DNA of 64,000 nucleotides from Bacteriovoracaceae bacterium (lineage in GTDB: Bacteria > Bdellovibrionota > Bacteriovoracia > Bacteriovoracales > Bacteriovoracaceae). The notes beneath the pieces are model-generated. The model worked only from the letters and a program-made list of their open reading frames with translations. It did no database searches and had not been told where the DNA came from. Below are positions 43,943 to 52,749 of this stretch, in pieces. The position numbers and the translations under genes are program-made. Numbering within the stretch: the first letter of the stretch is position 1; the number at the start of each line of letters is the position of its first letter. Location: NCBI GenBank assembly GCA_018649885.1, contig JABIHA010000087.1, positions 1 to 64,000 of the forward strand, read 5' to 3'.

Positions 43943-44884
43943 TTAGGGACTAAATCTAGCATCAGTGACATCTATTTTATTTAAACCTTTGTAAATCTCA
44001 TCATTCCATTCATCTATATGCACTAAGGCCTGGTCAAGGATGGTCAGCATTTGCTCTGCCGTAAAACCGATGTCTCTTTTCCCCCCAGAGCCTGGGCAGT
44101 TATAGCTAATATCTTCATCAATTCCATCATTACTGACACTATTTCCTGAAGACATAATATTGGTGGAGCTTGTTGTTGAGGATTTGGCAGCAGCAGTACA
44201 CAAATGACCTAGACCAAAGGCATGGCCCAGTTCATGCACTTCCGCGGCTTGGTTACTTCCACCTCCGGCCCCACTCTCCACACGTTTGTAATCGAGTAGT
44301 ATATAACCGCGATATTCATTACCGCTATTTCTGGTTCCTCTACCTGTTGTGGCCGAGTCCCCGCTGGAGTCATCCCAGGCATCATAGATGTAAACATTAA
44401 TTGCATCTGGGTCATTGTAGTTATCATTCTCACAATCAGCGATTATGTCGGCCCAGTCAGAGGTGCTGAGGTACTCATCTTTATCACCTTGTTGTACCAA
44501 GGCCTTACAGTCTGACCCCATTCTCCTGAGACTCCTAGGTGAAGGACGACTTTGATAATTTTTTAGATTAAAATGAAAGATCTTCTGGCCATCAACTCCT
44601 CTAAAGTCGTCGGTGAATTTGTCTACAACGTCTTTGTAAATCTCCACAGAAGAATCATCAGTTCCTGCATTTCTAGTGAGAACAACTATATTGATGTCGT
44701 ATTTAAGACATACATCTCCACACCCGTTTACAAGAAACTCATCTAAAAAGGTTTGATTAGTTCTTGAATATTTTTGATCGTCAGTGGGAGTCACTGTTAC
44801 GTAAGGGGCAATTGATAGAGCAAAACTTGAACTAGGTCCTGCCATAAAAACCAGTGTAAATAAAAATAGATTGGCCATTTTCAT
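43943..44884 (-). CDS. Secreted metzincin-type zinc protease
   Basis: A signal peptide (about residues 1-22) is followed by a domain with VHELGHAFGLGH, the complete HExxHxxGxxH zinc motif of metzincins. About 20 residues on, TNIMSSG supplies the Met-turn. Asp/Asn-rich stretches may bind calcium, and several Cys are present. A clear pro-domain with Cys switch is not identified. The protein should act outside the cell or in the periplasm. The gene to its 3' side (42827-43927) may belong to the same transcript. Confidence 0.87.
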   Translation of the reverse strand: MKMANLFLFTLVFMAGPSSSFALSIAPYVTVTPTDDQKYSRTNQTFLDEFLVNGCGDVCLKYDINIVVLTRNAGTDDSSVEIYKDVVDKFTDDFRGVDGQKIFHFNLKNYQSRPSPRSLRRMGSDCKALVQQGDKDEYLSTSDWADIIADCENDNYNDPDAINVYIYDAWDDSSGDSATTGRGTRNSGNEYRGYILLDYKRVESGAGGGSNQAAEVHELGHAFGLGHLCTAAAKSSTTSSTNIMSSGNSVSNDGIDEDISYNCPGSGGKRDIGFTAEQMLTILDQALVHIDEWNDEIYKGLNKIDVTDARFSP

Positions 44885-45137
44885 AGTGCTCTCTCTTTAT
44901 AATATGGATTGTTCAACTAGGTATTCGACAAAAATGCACAAGATATTTAGCTAAAACATCTGTGCTGGTTAGATAAAAAATAAAAATTGTTTGTATATTG
45001 GAAGAATTGCCTCAGGGTGCGTTAGGTGATGCACTTCAAACTCCCCTCCTTAACCTTTGCCGCAATGCTTTTTGGTACCGTTTCTCTGACACTGAGGTTA
45101 TATTTCTTCCTCATAAAAGTTTATCAAGGAGCCTTAG

Positions 45138-46025
45138 ATGCCTGAAGCGGACCACACTCAAAAAGAGAAGCAATTCTACACTGATATACAACCCAAAAAT
45201 GAGGGATTTTTCCTTAAAGGATCCAACTCTTATGACTGGGGAATGAAAAATCGTCTCTCCAATATATTCGATCCCAAGTCTGGAAAAACTGTCATGCTTG
45301 CCTTTGATCATGGATATTTTCAAGGTCCCACTACAGGTCTTGAAAGAATTGATGTCACCATTCTTCCACTGATTGAATATGCTGACACACTAATGCTAAC
45401 GAGGGGAATTCTTAGAACGACTATTCCTGCAACTTACAATAAAGGGATTGTCCTTAGAGCAAGTGGCGGGCCTAGTATTTTAAAAGAATTATCCAATGAG
45501 CAGCTTGCCATTGATATTGATGAGGCCATCAGGCTCAACGCTTCTGCCATGGCCGTTCAGGTTTTTGTTGGCGGTGAGTTTGAAAGTAAATCCATCCACA
45601 ACATGACTAGATTAATTGATATGGGCAACAAGGCCAGTATCCCCACTCTAGGGGTCACGGCAGTTGGAAAAGAGCTTGTTAGAGATGCCAAGTATATGAG
45701 ACTCGCTACAAGAATGCTTGCTGAGCTTGGATGTACCTATGTAAAAACCTACTTTGTGGAAAAAGATTTTGATACTGTTGTTGCCGCTTGTCCTGTACCT
45801 ATTGTTATTGCTGGTGGAAAAAAACTGCCTGAGCTCGATGCACTTGATATGGCCTATCGGGCGATTCAAGCGGGGGCCCTTGGCGTTGATATGGGAAGAA
45901 ATATCTTTCAATCAGAAGACCCAGTAGCAATGATTCAAGCAGTGAGAAAAGTGGTTCATGAAAATGAAAATCCTAGGGCCGCCCATGATTACTACCTGAC
46001 ACTAAAAAATGAAAACAACCGCTAG
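45138..46025 (+). CDS. lsrF: LsrF-type 3-hydroxy-5-phosphonooxypentane-2,4-dione thiolase
   Basis: The 295-residue aldolase-family protein matches LsrF strongly: [61 protein letters not shown] and [11 protein letters not shown]. In enterobacteria LsrF ends breakdown of phospho-autoinducer-2, passing an acetyl group to CoA. No lsrK, lsrR, lsrG or transporter gene is nearby, so here it may work on another phosphosugar. AAGGAG precedes the ATG. A VOC-family gene follows after 13 bases. Confidence 0.9.
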   Translation: MPEADHTQKEKQFYTDIQPKNEGFFLKGSNSYDWGMKNRLSNIFDPKSGKTVMLAFDHGYFQGPTTGLERIDVTILPLIEYADTLMLTRGILRTTIPATYNKGIVLRASGGPSILKELSNEQLAIDIDEAIRLNASAMAVQVFVGGEFESKSIHNMTRLIDMGNKASIPTLGVTAVGKELVRDAKYMRLATRMLAELGCTYVKTYFVEKDFDTVVAACPVPIVIAGGKKLPELDALDMAYRAIQAGALGVDMGRNIFQSEDPVAMIQAVRKVVHENENPRAAHDYYLTLKNENNR

Positions 46026-46038
46026 TATAGGAAAAAAC

Positions 46039-46437
46039 ATGAGCGCAAATTTTCAGCTTTTACATATCGGAATCAGTGTAAGCGATCTAGAAAGATCGCT
46101 TGACTGGTATCAAAAATACCTTGGGCTCGAAGTCGTCAAAAAATTTGAAAAAAAAGAATTAGAAATTACTGGTGCCCTACTCAGTAATGGTAATTTTTCA
46201 CTGGAAGTTCTTAGGCCCGACTCTCTAGAAAGTGGCCACGGCAAAAAAAATGGCCAACTAGTTGAGGCCCTTCGAGGCAGTGGAAGTAATCATTTTGCTG
46301 TAGAAGTTGAAGACCTCAAAAGCTTTTATCAATGCCTTTTAAATGACCGACAGAAGCTTGTTTCAGAGATTATTGGGGACAAGATGTTCTTCGTTAAAGA
46401 CCCCGATGGCAGCCTCATTGAAGTCAAAGGCCAGTAA
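46039..46437 (+). CDS. VOC (glyoxalase/dioxygenase) superfamily protein
   Basis: About 132 residues with the paired beta-alpha-beta-beta-beta modules of the VOC fold: LLHIGISVSDLERSLDWYQKYLGLE at the start, NHFAVEVEDL in the middle and FFVKDPDGSLIEV at the end, with metal ligands His and Glu in expected places. ATG 46039 with AGGAAAA upstream is chosen over 46009, which overlaps lsrF. Probably in one operon with lsrF; it might process the same small metabolite, which is inference. Confidence 0.82.
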   Translation: MSANFQLLHIGISVSDLERSLDWYQKYLGLEVVKKFEKKELEITGALLSNGNFSLEVLRPDSLESGHGKKNGQLVEALRGSGSNHFAVEVEDLKSFYQCLLNDRQKLVSEIIGDKMFFVKDPDGSLIEVKGQ

Positions 46438-46469
46438 AACCATAAAAAAAGAATATTTGTGAGCTGCAA

Positions 46470-46485
46470 TGTGATTTAGCTCACG
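46470..46485 (+). promoter_or_regulatory. CRP-like site with a class II promoter
   Basis: TGTGATTTAGCTCACG fits the CRP consensus TGTGA-N6-TCACA at nine of ten conserved bases. A TATATA box at about 46508-46513 places the site centre near -42, the class II position. It precedes the cytochrome gene at 46558. FNR-type regulators could also use a related site. Confidence 0.6.
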
Positions 46486-46557
46486 GATAGGATGTAAAAA
46501 TTTTAGTATATATAACAAATATAATGCAAGGAATTATTTCTCTCTAAAGGTGCTAGC

Positions 46558-47475
46558 ATGAGGTTTTTGATCACTCTCATTTTCCTATCTTTGTTATATT
46601 CATGTGGCCCCAGTGGACATATGAAAGTTGAAGCTCTCACCGGTGAAAATTTCTCCAGCTCTCCTGGTCTCAGTCCATTTTCCATTGCCGATTTTGATAA
46701 TACTATATTTCCTATATTTAAAGAAAAGTGTAGTCAGTGCCACACAGGTGCCGGGCTTCCCAATTGGCTTGACTATGACACTGTCATAACTTCACTAAAA
46801 AAAATTGAAGACAGACTTTTTGTAAAACAAGATATGCCAATGATTGGGAAGTTAAGCGAAAAGGAAAAGTCCACAATTAAAGATTGGATTGCAGCAGGTG
46901 CACCTAAAGACGCAAGCGGAGAAGCCAAAAAGCCTGAACTAAAAATTCCTAAAAAAGTCTATAAGTCACACGGTGAAAAACTGGCCGTGACAAATTGTTT
47001 TAATTGCCATGGAAAAGCGGGTCTTGATGCCTTCTATCCCCTGCTAAACGGACAAACCAGTGACTATCTAAAACTTCAACTGCAAGCCTTTAAAGATGGC
47101 GTGCGAGTCGACAATTTAGCGGGCCTTATGAATGGAGTGGCAAAGGCCCTTACAGATAAAGAGATCGACCAAGTTGTGAGCTATCTCACAAGTGCTGATC
47201 CCTGTCAGTGGGGAAAAGCAACGGACCCCATCAAGGGCGACATCGCCAGTGGAAAGGCCAAAAGCTCAATGTGTATGGGTTGCCACTCAGATGGCAATGG
47301 AATGGGAGCACCAAAAATAGAAGGCCAAAAGGCCCTATATATTTTTGAAAGCTTAAGCAATTTTAAAAGTGGCAAAAGAGATAGTGCCTTCATGAAAGGC
47401 GTCGCAGGCCCTCTTACAGATGCAGAAATAAAAAACCTGGCCAGCTACTTTTCTAGTCAAAGCAAGTGCAAATAA
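46558..47475 (+). CDS. Tri-haem c-type cytochrome lipoprotein
   Basis: The 305-residue protein starts with a short signal and lipobox LYSC (Cys16), so it should be membrane-anchored. Three haem motifs are present: CSQCH in a planctomycete-cytochrome-like N-terminal domain, then CFNCH and CMGCH in a pair of cytochrome c4-like domains. Met residues in the expected axial region (LMNGVAKAL, FMKGVAGPL) support the c4 pair. It is followed after 18 bases by a barrel protein that itself carries a haem motif. Confidence 0.88.
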   Translation: MRFLITLIFLSLLYSCGPSGHMKVEALTGENFSSSPGLSPFSIADFDNTIFPIFKEKCSQCHTGAGLPNWLDYDTVITSLKKIEDRLFVKQDMPMIGKLSEKEKSTIKDWIAAGAPKDASGEAKKPELKIPKKVYKSHGEKLAVTNCFNCHGKAGLDAFYPLLNGQTSDYLKLQLQAFKDGVRVDNLAGLMNGVAKALTDKEIDQVVSYLTSADPCQWGKATDPIKGDIASGKAKSSMCMGCHSDGNGMGAPKIEGQKALYIFESLSNFKSGKRDSAFMKGVAGPLTDAEIKNLASYFSSQSKCK

Positions 47476-47493
47476 AGCTATGAGGATATTAAG

Positions 47494-48690
47494 GTGAAGT
47501 TACTATTTTTCATAGCATTACTAATGCCCACTATCGCCCATGCCAGACCTGAGTACGCCGTTCGTGAAAAACTGACTTGCATTAATTGTCATGTAAACCC
47601 CATGGGCGGAGGACACCGCAAGATATTTGGGAAGGTATTTGGTTCAAGGGGAAAGGGCCTTGCTCTTAGCACTTCAAGTGATCTCTACTATGGTGACATG
47701 AGATCAATATTTGTCAGACGTGAGGGAGATAATAGCGAGGGCGTAAATGGTCTATCTATTATGACTGCAGCTGGCTCACTCAATATTCCAGTCATTGAAG
47801 CGGGAGAGCACAATAAACTTAATACTAATGTGGTTGTCTCTCACGATTTTGGAAAACTCTCATCAGGTACAAAAAATACCTATCTCCTTTTTTCAGATCC
47901 AGAGCTTGAAGGGTTTTTCACCACGGCCATGTTTGGAAAATTCCCACCGCCCTTTGGTCTTTTCACTGATGAGCACCGGACCTATACAAAACTTCAAACC
48001 ATGACTACTTGGAACAGAGATTTTTCCATGGGTGGAGTGATCTCAGGTGATCCCTTTGAAGTAACCCATTACGACTTGGCCGTTACAAATGGATTTAGAA
48101 ATACCACCTTCAACACCGATGATGAAACCTACGCCGTAATTGGAAACCTTAGGTGGAACCCAAACTCTCTTCCTTTTTTACTGGGGGCCAGCTGGATTTC
48201 TGAATACACCAGAATGAAATCACAGGGAAGATCCCCCTATGGGTGGAGTCTCTATAGTGCCATTGATCTCCACTCCATCACAGATAAAGTGGTGCCACTT
48301 TCTATTTTAGGCGAAATCGTTGACGCCAGATTTTATAATACTGATCGAAATTCTAATATCTCCGCCAAGTTTATCGATGTCACTGCTAACCAAGCTTATC
48401 GTGATGCCGTCAACAATCAATTTTCAAGGGGGTATTACCTTCAGCTAAAATACGAAATCCTTCCTACTTTGCAATTAAATTATAAGTACGATTTACTGCT
48501 ACTGAGCAGAAGCTATAAAGATGATGGCTACTTTAGACACGGCATCGGGGCCAGGTATCAATTTGGATCAAACCTCTCACTGACTGCTAGAGTTGAAAGG
48601 GCCCGCGCCAAAAGACCTGGACTTAATCAAACGGGAACTCTTTGGGCCGATACTGACGGATTTTTTGCCTTTCTTAGGTTCTGGCTCTAG
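47494..48690 (+). CDS. Outer-membrane barrel with N-terminal CxxCH haem motif
   Basis: The start is GTG 47494 (GGATATTAAGGTG context). A signal peptide (to about residue 18) is followed closely by LTCINCHVNPMGGGHR, a single haem motif. The remaining 340 residues alternate in polarity with short turns and end FFAFLRFWL, as in outer-membrane barrels (about 16 strands by eye). Pairing with the tri-haem lipoprotein suggests an electron route across the outer membrane, but homology to MtrB-type porins is not evident. Confidence 0.75.
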   Translation: MKLLFFIALLMPTIAHARPEYAVREKLTCINCHVNPMGGGHRKIFGKVFGSRGKGLALSTSSDLYYGDMRSIFVRREGDNSEGVNGLSIMTAAGSLNIPVIEAGEHNKLNTNVVVSHDFGKLSSGTKNTYLLFSDPELEGFFTTAMFGKFPPPFGLFTDEHRTYTKLQTMTTWNRDFSMGGVISGDPFEVTHYDLAVTNGFRNTTFNTDDETYAVIGNLRWNPNSLPFLLGASWISEYTRMKSQGRSPYGWSLYSAIDLHSITDKVVPLSILGEIVDARFYNTDRNSNISAKFIDVTANQAYRDAVNNQFSRGYYLQLKYEILPTLQLNYKYDLLLLSRSYKDDGYFRHGIGARYQFGSNLSLTARVERARAKRPGLNQTGTLWADTDGFFAFLRFWL

Positions 48691-48697
48691 CTCACTT

Positions 48698-49057
48698 CTA
48701 GGACTTAAACTGTGCCACTTCAATCCAGTTGCCATCAAAGTCTTTGATCACTTGATAACGATGAACAGGAGTCTCATTAATATCACCGTACATTTCTACA
48801 TTTTTTGCAGTAAGCTCAGCTTTTGATTTTTCAATATCATCTACTTTTAAAATGATCGCCGTCTTACACTGTTCAAAGGCAACAACAGCTGGCTTGTATC
48901 CTTGATGGATAGTGAAGAAACAGCCCTCATTTTCCATAATTAACATGCCAAGCTCACTTGAGAGATCTGCCTTAACCTTTAGGCCTAAGGTATCGATGTA
49001 AAATGCCCTGGCCTTATCTAGGGTTGTTACATGAATCATTACTTGGCCGATTGTCAT
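48698..49057 (-). CDS. VOC superfamily protein
   Basis: A 119-residue single-domain VOC protein: GQVMIHVTTLDKARAFYIDTLGL, MIMENEGCFFTIHQG, and VIKDFDGNWIEVAQF. It begins with ATG 49057, with AAGGAAACG upstream. It is convergent with the barrel gene and stands alone. The substrate cannot be told; the fold includes glyoxalases, dioxygenases and antibiotic-binding proteins. Confidence 0.82.
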   Translation of the reverse strand: MTIGQVMIHVTTLDKARAFYIDTLGLKVKADLSSELGMLIMENEGCFFTIHQGYKPAVVAFEQCKTAIILKVDDIEKSKAELTAKNVEMYGDINETPVHRYQVIKDFDGNWIEVAQFKS

Positions 49058-49365
49058 TTACGTTTCCTTTGTATTATTTATTTGAGAATTTGATAGCATT
49101 TTAGTTACTGAATATGTCTAAACTTGAAAAAATAACATTATTTTCACAACCCAATAATTTCGAACAGCGAAAAAAAAGTGACACGACAAAACTCAAGTAG
49201 TTGGAGGAAAAACCCGTTTCAAGCGCTGCGCGTCAATAGCATTAATGGCCCGAGCAATGACTCCAAATAGAAAAATATATTTTTATTACAACCAATAATT
49301 TATGATGCCACATACTTTCTACACAATTATTAATGGCATACTTAGAATCAAATTGGACTTAGAAA
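49058..49365. other. Intergenic region, 308 bases
   Basis: It lies between a minus-strand VOC gene and hutG. A 28-codon frame from ATG 49112 lacks a ribosome site and is not credited. No hairpin or clear promoter pair stands out. Confidence 0.4.
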
Positions 49366-50163
49366 ATGGATTTATTCAAGCTTACAAGACCTTCCTCCAA
49401 AAAAGTGCCCATTCTAATTTCGGCGCCACACTCTGGAGTGGATTTCCCTGATGAAGTTAAAGACAAATTTCAAGATAAATTCACCAAACATCCTGAAGAT
49501 ACTGATTGGTATATTCATCAACTCTACGATTTTGCAGCTGAGCTTGGGATAACTTTGATCAAAGCAAATTATAGTCGCTATGTTATTGATTTAAACAGAC
49601 AAGTCGATTCAAGTTCACTTTACTCTGATGGAAGAAAAGAAACGACTCTACTTCCCGCCGTGACATTTGCAGGAGAGGCCATTTATAAAAATGAAAAACC
49701 AGATCAATCAGAAGTAAAAAGAAGGCTTGAGAAATATTACCATCCTTACTATCAAAAGATTGAAACTGAGCTAGCTTCCCTTGTAGATGAATTTGGAAGT
49801 GCTCTTTTTTTCGATGCCCATTCCATAAAGCGCATGGTGAAGTCCATTCAAGACAAGCCATTTCCTGATTTAATTCTTGGTAATCTTGACGGAGTAACTG
49901 CAAATCCAAATTTAATTTCCACTGCACTCGAGGCCTTGAAAAATAGTGAATATGAAGTTTCTCACAATCACCCTTTTAAAGGGGGGATGCTTACAAGGTA
50001 TTTTGGCAACCCTCAAAACGGTGTACATGCTCTACAGCTAGAGATGGTTCAAGAGATCTATATGGACGAAGATAGTTGTGAGTACTCACTAGAAAAAGCA
50101 AGTTGTGTTCGCAAGACGTTAAGGGCAATGTTTAAGAAATTAATTTTAGAGCTTGAAAAATAA
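49366..50163 (+). CDS. hutG: N-formylglutamate deformylase (HutG type)
   Basis: The 265-residue protein has the N-formylglutamate amidohydrolase pattern: ILISAPHSGVDFP, DTDWYIHQLY, SRYVIDLNR, FFDAHSIKR and LQLEMVQEIYM. These carry the metal-binding His, Asp and Glu. It hydrolyses N-formylglutamate to glutamate and formate, the last step of the deiminase branch of histidine breakdown. hutF follows after 12 bases, which confirms the branch. HutH, HutU and HutI are not in the window. Confidence 0.9.
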   Translation: MDLFKLTRPSSKKVPILISAPHSGVDFPDEVKDKFQDKFTKHPEDTDWYIHQLYDFAAELGITLIKANYSRYVIDLNRQVDSSSLYSDGRKETTLLPAVTFAGEAIYKNEKPDQSEVKRRLEKYYHPYYQKIETELASLVDEFGSALFFDAHSIKRMVKSIQDKPFPDLILGNLDGVTANPNLISTALEALKNSEYEVSHNHPFKGGMLTRYFGNPQNGVHALQLEMVQEIYMDEDSCEYSLEKASCVRKTLRAMFKKLILELEK

Positions 50164-50175
50164 ATGAGGAAAAGT

Positions 50176-51480
50176 ATGAAAGTTTGGAAAGTTGATCATT
50201 TACTTTTAAACAAAGAGTGGCTATCCCCTGCATATATTGAGGTAGACGATGAAGGCATAGTCCAAAAATTGTCATCAACCCCAATTCCAGAAGCTGTGGA
50301 TCTAGAAGGTTATCTGATCCCAGGATTCCAAAACTCACACTCTCATGCTTTTCAATACGCCTTTGCAGGCCTGACCGAAAACCTTAGAGACCATTCAAAA
50401 GATAATTTCTGGAGTTGGCGAGAAGAGATGTACAAATTGGCCCTTTCCATGAGTCCTGACAAAATGAAGGAGGTGGCCACAAAGCTTTACAAAGAATGTA
50501 CTCGAGTGGGTTACACTTCAATTGCTGAGTTTCACTATCTCCATCACGATACCAATGGAAAACCATACAATGACCCAGCTCTTATGAGTTTATGCTTAAT
50601 GGAAGCCGCGAAAGAGGCCAATATCGAATTAACTCTCATTCCCATCTTCTATCAAAAAGGTGGTTTTGGAAAAGACCCTCTAGAAAATCAAAGACGATTT
50701 ATTTCAAAAACTATTGACGACTATTTCCGCTTGGTTGAACAGGTTGAAAAACATGCCAAAAATTACGAAAATGTTAATCACGGTATAGGGATTCATTCAT
50801 TAAGAGCTGTATCCGGTGAAGATATTATAGCTACATTTAAACAAGCTCCTAGCGAGCTTCCAAAGCATATCCATATTGCCGAGCAAGTCGGTGAAGTTGA
50901 GGACTGCAAAGACTTCTATGGAAAACGTCCCGTGCAATGGTTATTTGAAAATAACGAAGTTGATTCCACTTTGCATCTTGTTCATGCAACTCATGTCAAT
51001 GAAGCAGAGTGCAATTCAATTGTGGAATCTTGTGCAAATGTGGTCCTCTGCCCTTCAACTGAGGCCAATTTAGGTGATGGCATATTTCCCCTTACTGACT
51101 ACACTAAAATTCGTGGTGAGTGGTCCATAGGAACTGATAGCCATATAGGCTTAACTCCGATGGAAGAATTGCGCTGGCTTGAATATACTCAGCGCCTGCA
51201 GTCTCGCAGCCGTAACCCCTTATGTGAAAATTCGGGTGATGACAGTGGATCAATCTTATTTCATCAATCCATAAAAGCTGGCCTTAAAGCAATGGGTAAG
51301 AAAGATGGGGATTACTTTGAAATCGGGAAACCATTTAATGGAGTTCTTATAGATAAAAACTCTGCCGTCATTTCGGGTAAACCTCTTAACAAAATATTGA
51401 GCACATTAGTTTTTGCTGGAGACCGTTCAGTACTTAAAGCCACCTTTTGCCGAGGCCTATTGAATGAGGATAAAAGGTGA
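50176..51480 (+). CDS. hutF: Formimidoylglutamate deiminase
   Basis: An amidohydrolase-fold deiminase of 434 residues: PGFQNSHSHAFQYAFAGL (metal His pair), HYLHHDTNG, HIAEQVGEVEDC, and GTDSHIGLTPMEELRWLEY. It converts N-formimidoylglutamate to N-formylglutamate plus ammonia, feeding HutG. ATG 50176, with GAGGAAAAG upstream, is preferred to ATG 50164, which lies inside that ribosome site. The next gene starts within the stop codon. Confidence 0.92.
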   Translation: MKVWKVDHLLLNKEWLSPAYIEVDDEGIVQKLSSTPIPEAVDLEGYLIPGFQNSHSHAFQYAFAGLTENLRDHSKDNFWSWREEMYKLALSMSPDKMKEVATKLYKECTRVGYTSIAEFHYLHHDTNGKPYNDPALMSLCLMEAAKEANIELTLIPIFYQKGGFGKDPLENQRRFISKTIDDYFRLVEQVEKHAKNYENVNHGIGIHSLRAVSGEDIIATFKQAPSELPKHIHIAEQVGEVEDCKDFYGKRPVQWLFENNEVDSTLHLVHATHVNEAECNSIVESCANVVLCPSTEANLGDGIFPLTDYTKIRGEWSIGTDSHIGLTPMEELRWLEYTQRLQSRSRNPLCENSGDDSGSILFHQSIKAGLKAMGKKDGDYFEIGKPFNGVLIDKNSAVISGKPLNKILSTLVFAGDRSVLKATFCRGLLNEDKR

Positions 51481-52217
51481 ATAATTTTTTGCTTCTGATC
51501 TTGATCGTTTCTGGATCATATTGGTTTTTTCGTGAGGACTCCTTAAAGGTAAAAGGAGTTGAGGGCGAAAGTGAGTTTTCTTATATCCTTCATGTCACTC
51601 AGGGAGATAAAAAAAAGAGCAAACTCGCTATGATTGTGGCCCTTCACGGTAATGGTGATACACCAAGTGCATTTTACGATACATTTATGAAAGGTTTTCC
51701 CAGGCCTGCACGCATAATCCTCATTAAAGGACCCATAAAATACAATGGTGGTCGAATCGGTGGAAGTGCTTGGCCCATAAGAAAATCCAGTGAGACAAAG
51801 AAAACGGGAGAAGAAATACATCAAATCATTGAAACATTGAGGTATAGGTATCCAACAATTTCTGATCCTATAGTATTAGGTTTTTCTGGAGGAGCGGTAA
51901 TGAGCTATTACTTAGCGGCCAATTATCCCAGCTCATATTCGTATATTTCCCCCCTATCTGGATTATTAGACTTAAATCTTTTTTCTAACGAAGAACTTGA
52001 ACCGGATACCTCCACCAAAGTGATCGCCTTTCATGGAAAGTCCGATAGCGTATTACATTTTCAAAATGCAAAACAGACGGCAGATAAGTTAGGTGAATTA
52101 GGCCTATACGTGGAATTTAATGATTTTGAGGGTGGTCATACTGGTGCTTTTACAGTGGCCAAGGAAGAGATTTTCCAAAAGTTGGAAGAGGCGGTGGATG
52201 ATCTTGTTTCCAGGTAA
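51477..52217 (+). CDS. Exported or membrane-anchored alpha/beta hydrolase
   Basis: The 246-residue protein begins with one hydrophobic segment (MNNFLLLILIVSGSYWFF), likely a signal or anchor. The esterase core has VALHGNGDTPSAF (oxyanion region), GFSGGAVMSYYL (nucleophilic Ser in G-F-S-G-G), FHGKSDSVL (Asp) and GGHTGAF (His). It resembles phospholipase/carboxylesterases. GTG 51477 overlaps the hutF stop, so it is coupled to the hut genes, though a functional link to histidine use is not obvious. Confidence 0.82.
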   Translation: MNNFLLLILIVSGSYWFFREDSLKVKGVEGESEFSYILHVTQGDKKKSKLAMIVALHGNGDTPSAFYDTFMKGFPRPARIILIKGPIKYNGGRIGGSAWPIRKSSETKKTGEEIHQIIETLRYRYPTISDPIVLGFSGGAVMSYYLAANYPSSYSYISPLSGLLDLNLFSNEELEPDTSTKVIAFHGKSDSVLHFQNAKQTADKLGELGLYVEFNDFEGGHTGAFTVAKEEIFQKLEEAVDDLVSR

Positions 52218-52441
52218 ATCGTATTCATTATTTTTTTCCAAATCAAGAATATATTATATGTCAAAAAAATAGACACCTCCAAATATTTAATTTTCCAAGG
52301 CATTATGAAAACTCGCAATGCTTTCCAACATTTCTCCATTTTTTAAAATCACAAACATCTTACAATAAATAAAAACTCTATGGTGCTCACAATTTATCGT
52401 AATGAGAATTCATAGAAAACAACTTAAACAAGGAAACTATT

Positions 52442-52702
52442 ATGAAATTTTTAACTTTTGCGATCCTTTTAGGATTATCAACAAGTGCATTTGCAATCGA
52501 AAAAAGTGGTGTTTGCACTGTTCATATGGCAGATGAAGGCATCGTTTTGGCCTCTAAAACTGCTGAACAATACGAAGTAACAGAAGAGAGGACTTTAATG
52601 AGCCTATTAAATGAATATTGTCTCGACGAAAAAGGCAAGCTAGAGCCGGTTCTATATCATTATACAGGTACCGATTATTATTTTATGGACACTCAGAGAT
52701 AG
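52442..52702 (+). CDS. Small secreted protein of unknown function
   Basis: An 86-residue protein: signal peptide (MKFLTFAILLGLSTSAFA) and a 68-residue mature part with two Cys (SGVCTVH and NEYCLDE) that may form a disulphide. AAGGAAAC precedes the ATG. No known family. It may share a transcript with the trypsin-like protease gene 47 bases downstream and could be an inhibitor or accessory, but nothing in the sequence proves it. Confidence 0.65.
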   Translation: MKFLTFAILLGLSTSAFAIEKSGVCTVHMADEGIVLASKTAEQYEVTEERTLMSLLNEYCLDEKGKLEPVLYHYTGTDYYFMDTQR

Positions 52703-52749
52703 GCAACTAACTCATATTTTTTATGTGAAAAGAAACGGTGAGAAAAAAG

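Noticed and set aside
49112..49198. 28-codon frame upstream of hutG
   Set aside because: No ribosome site and no distinguishing composition.
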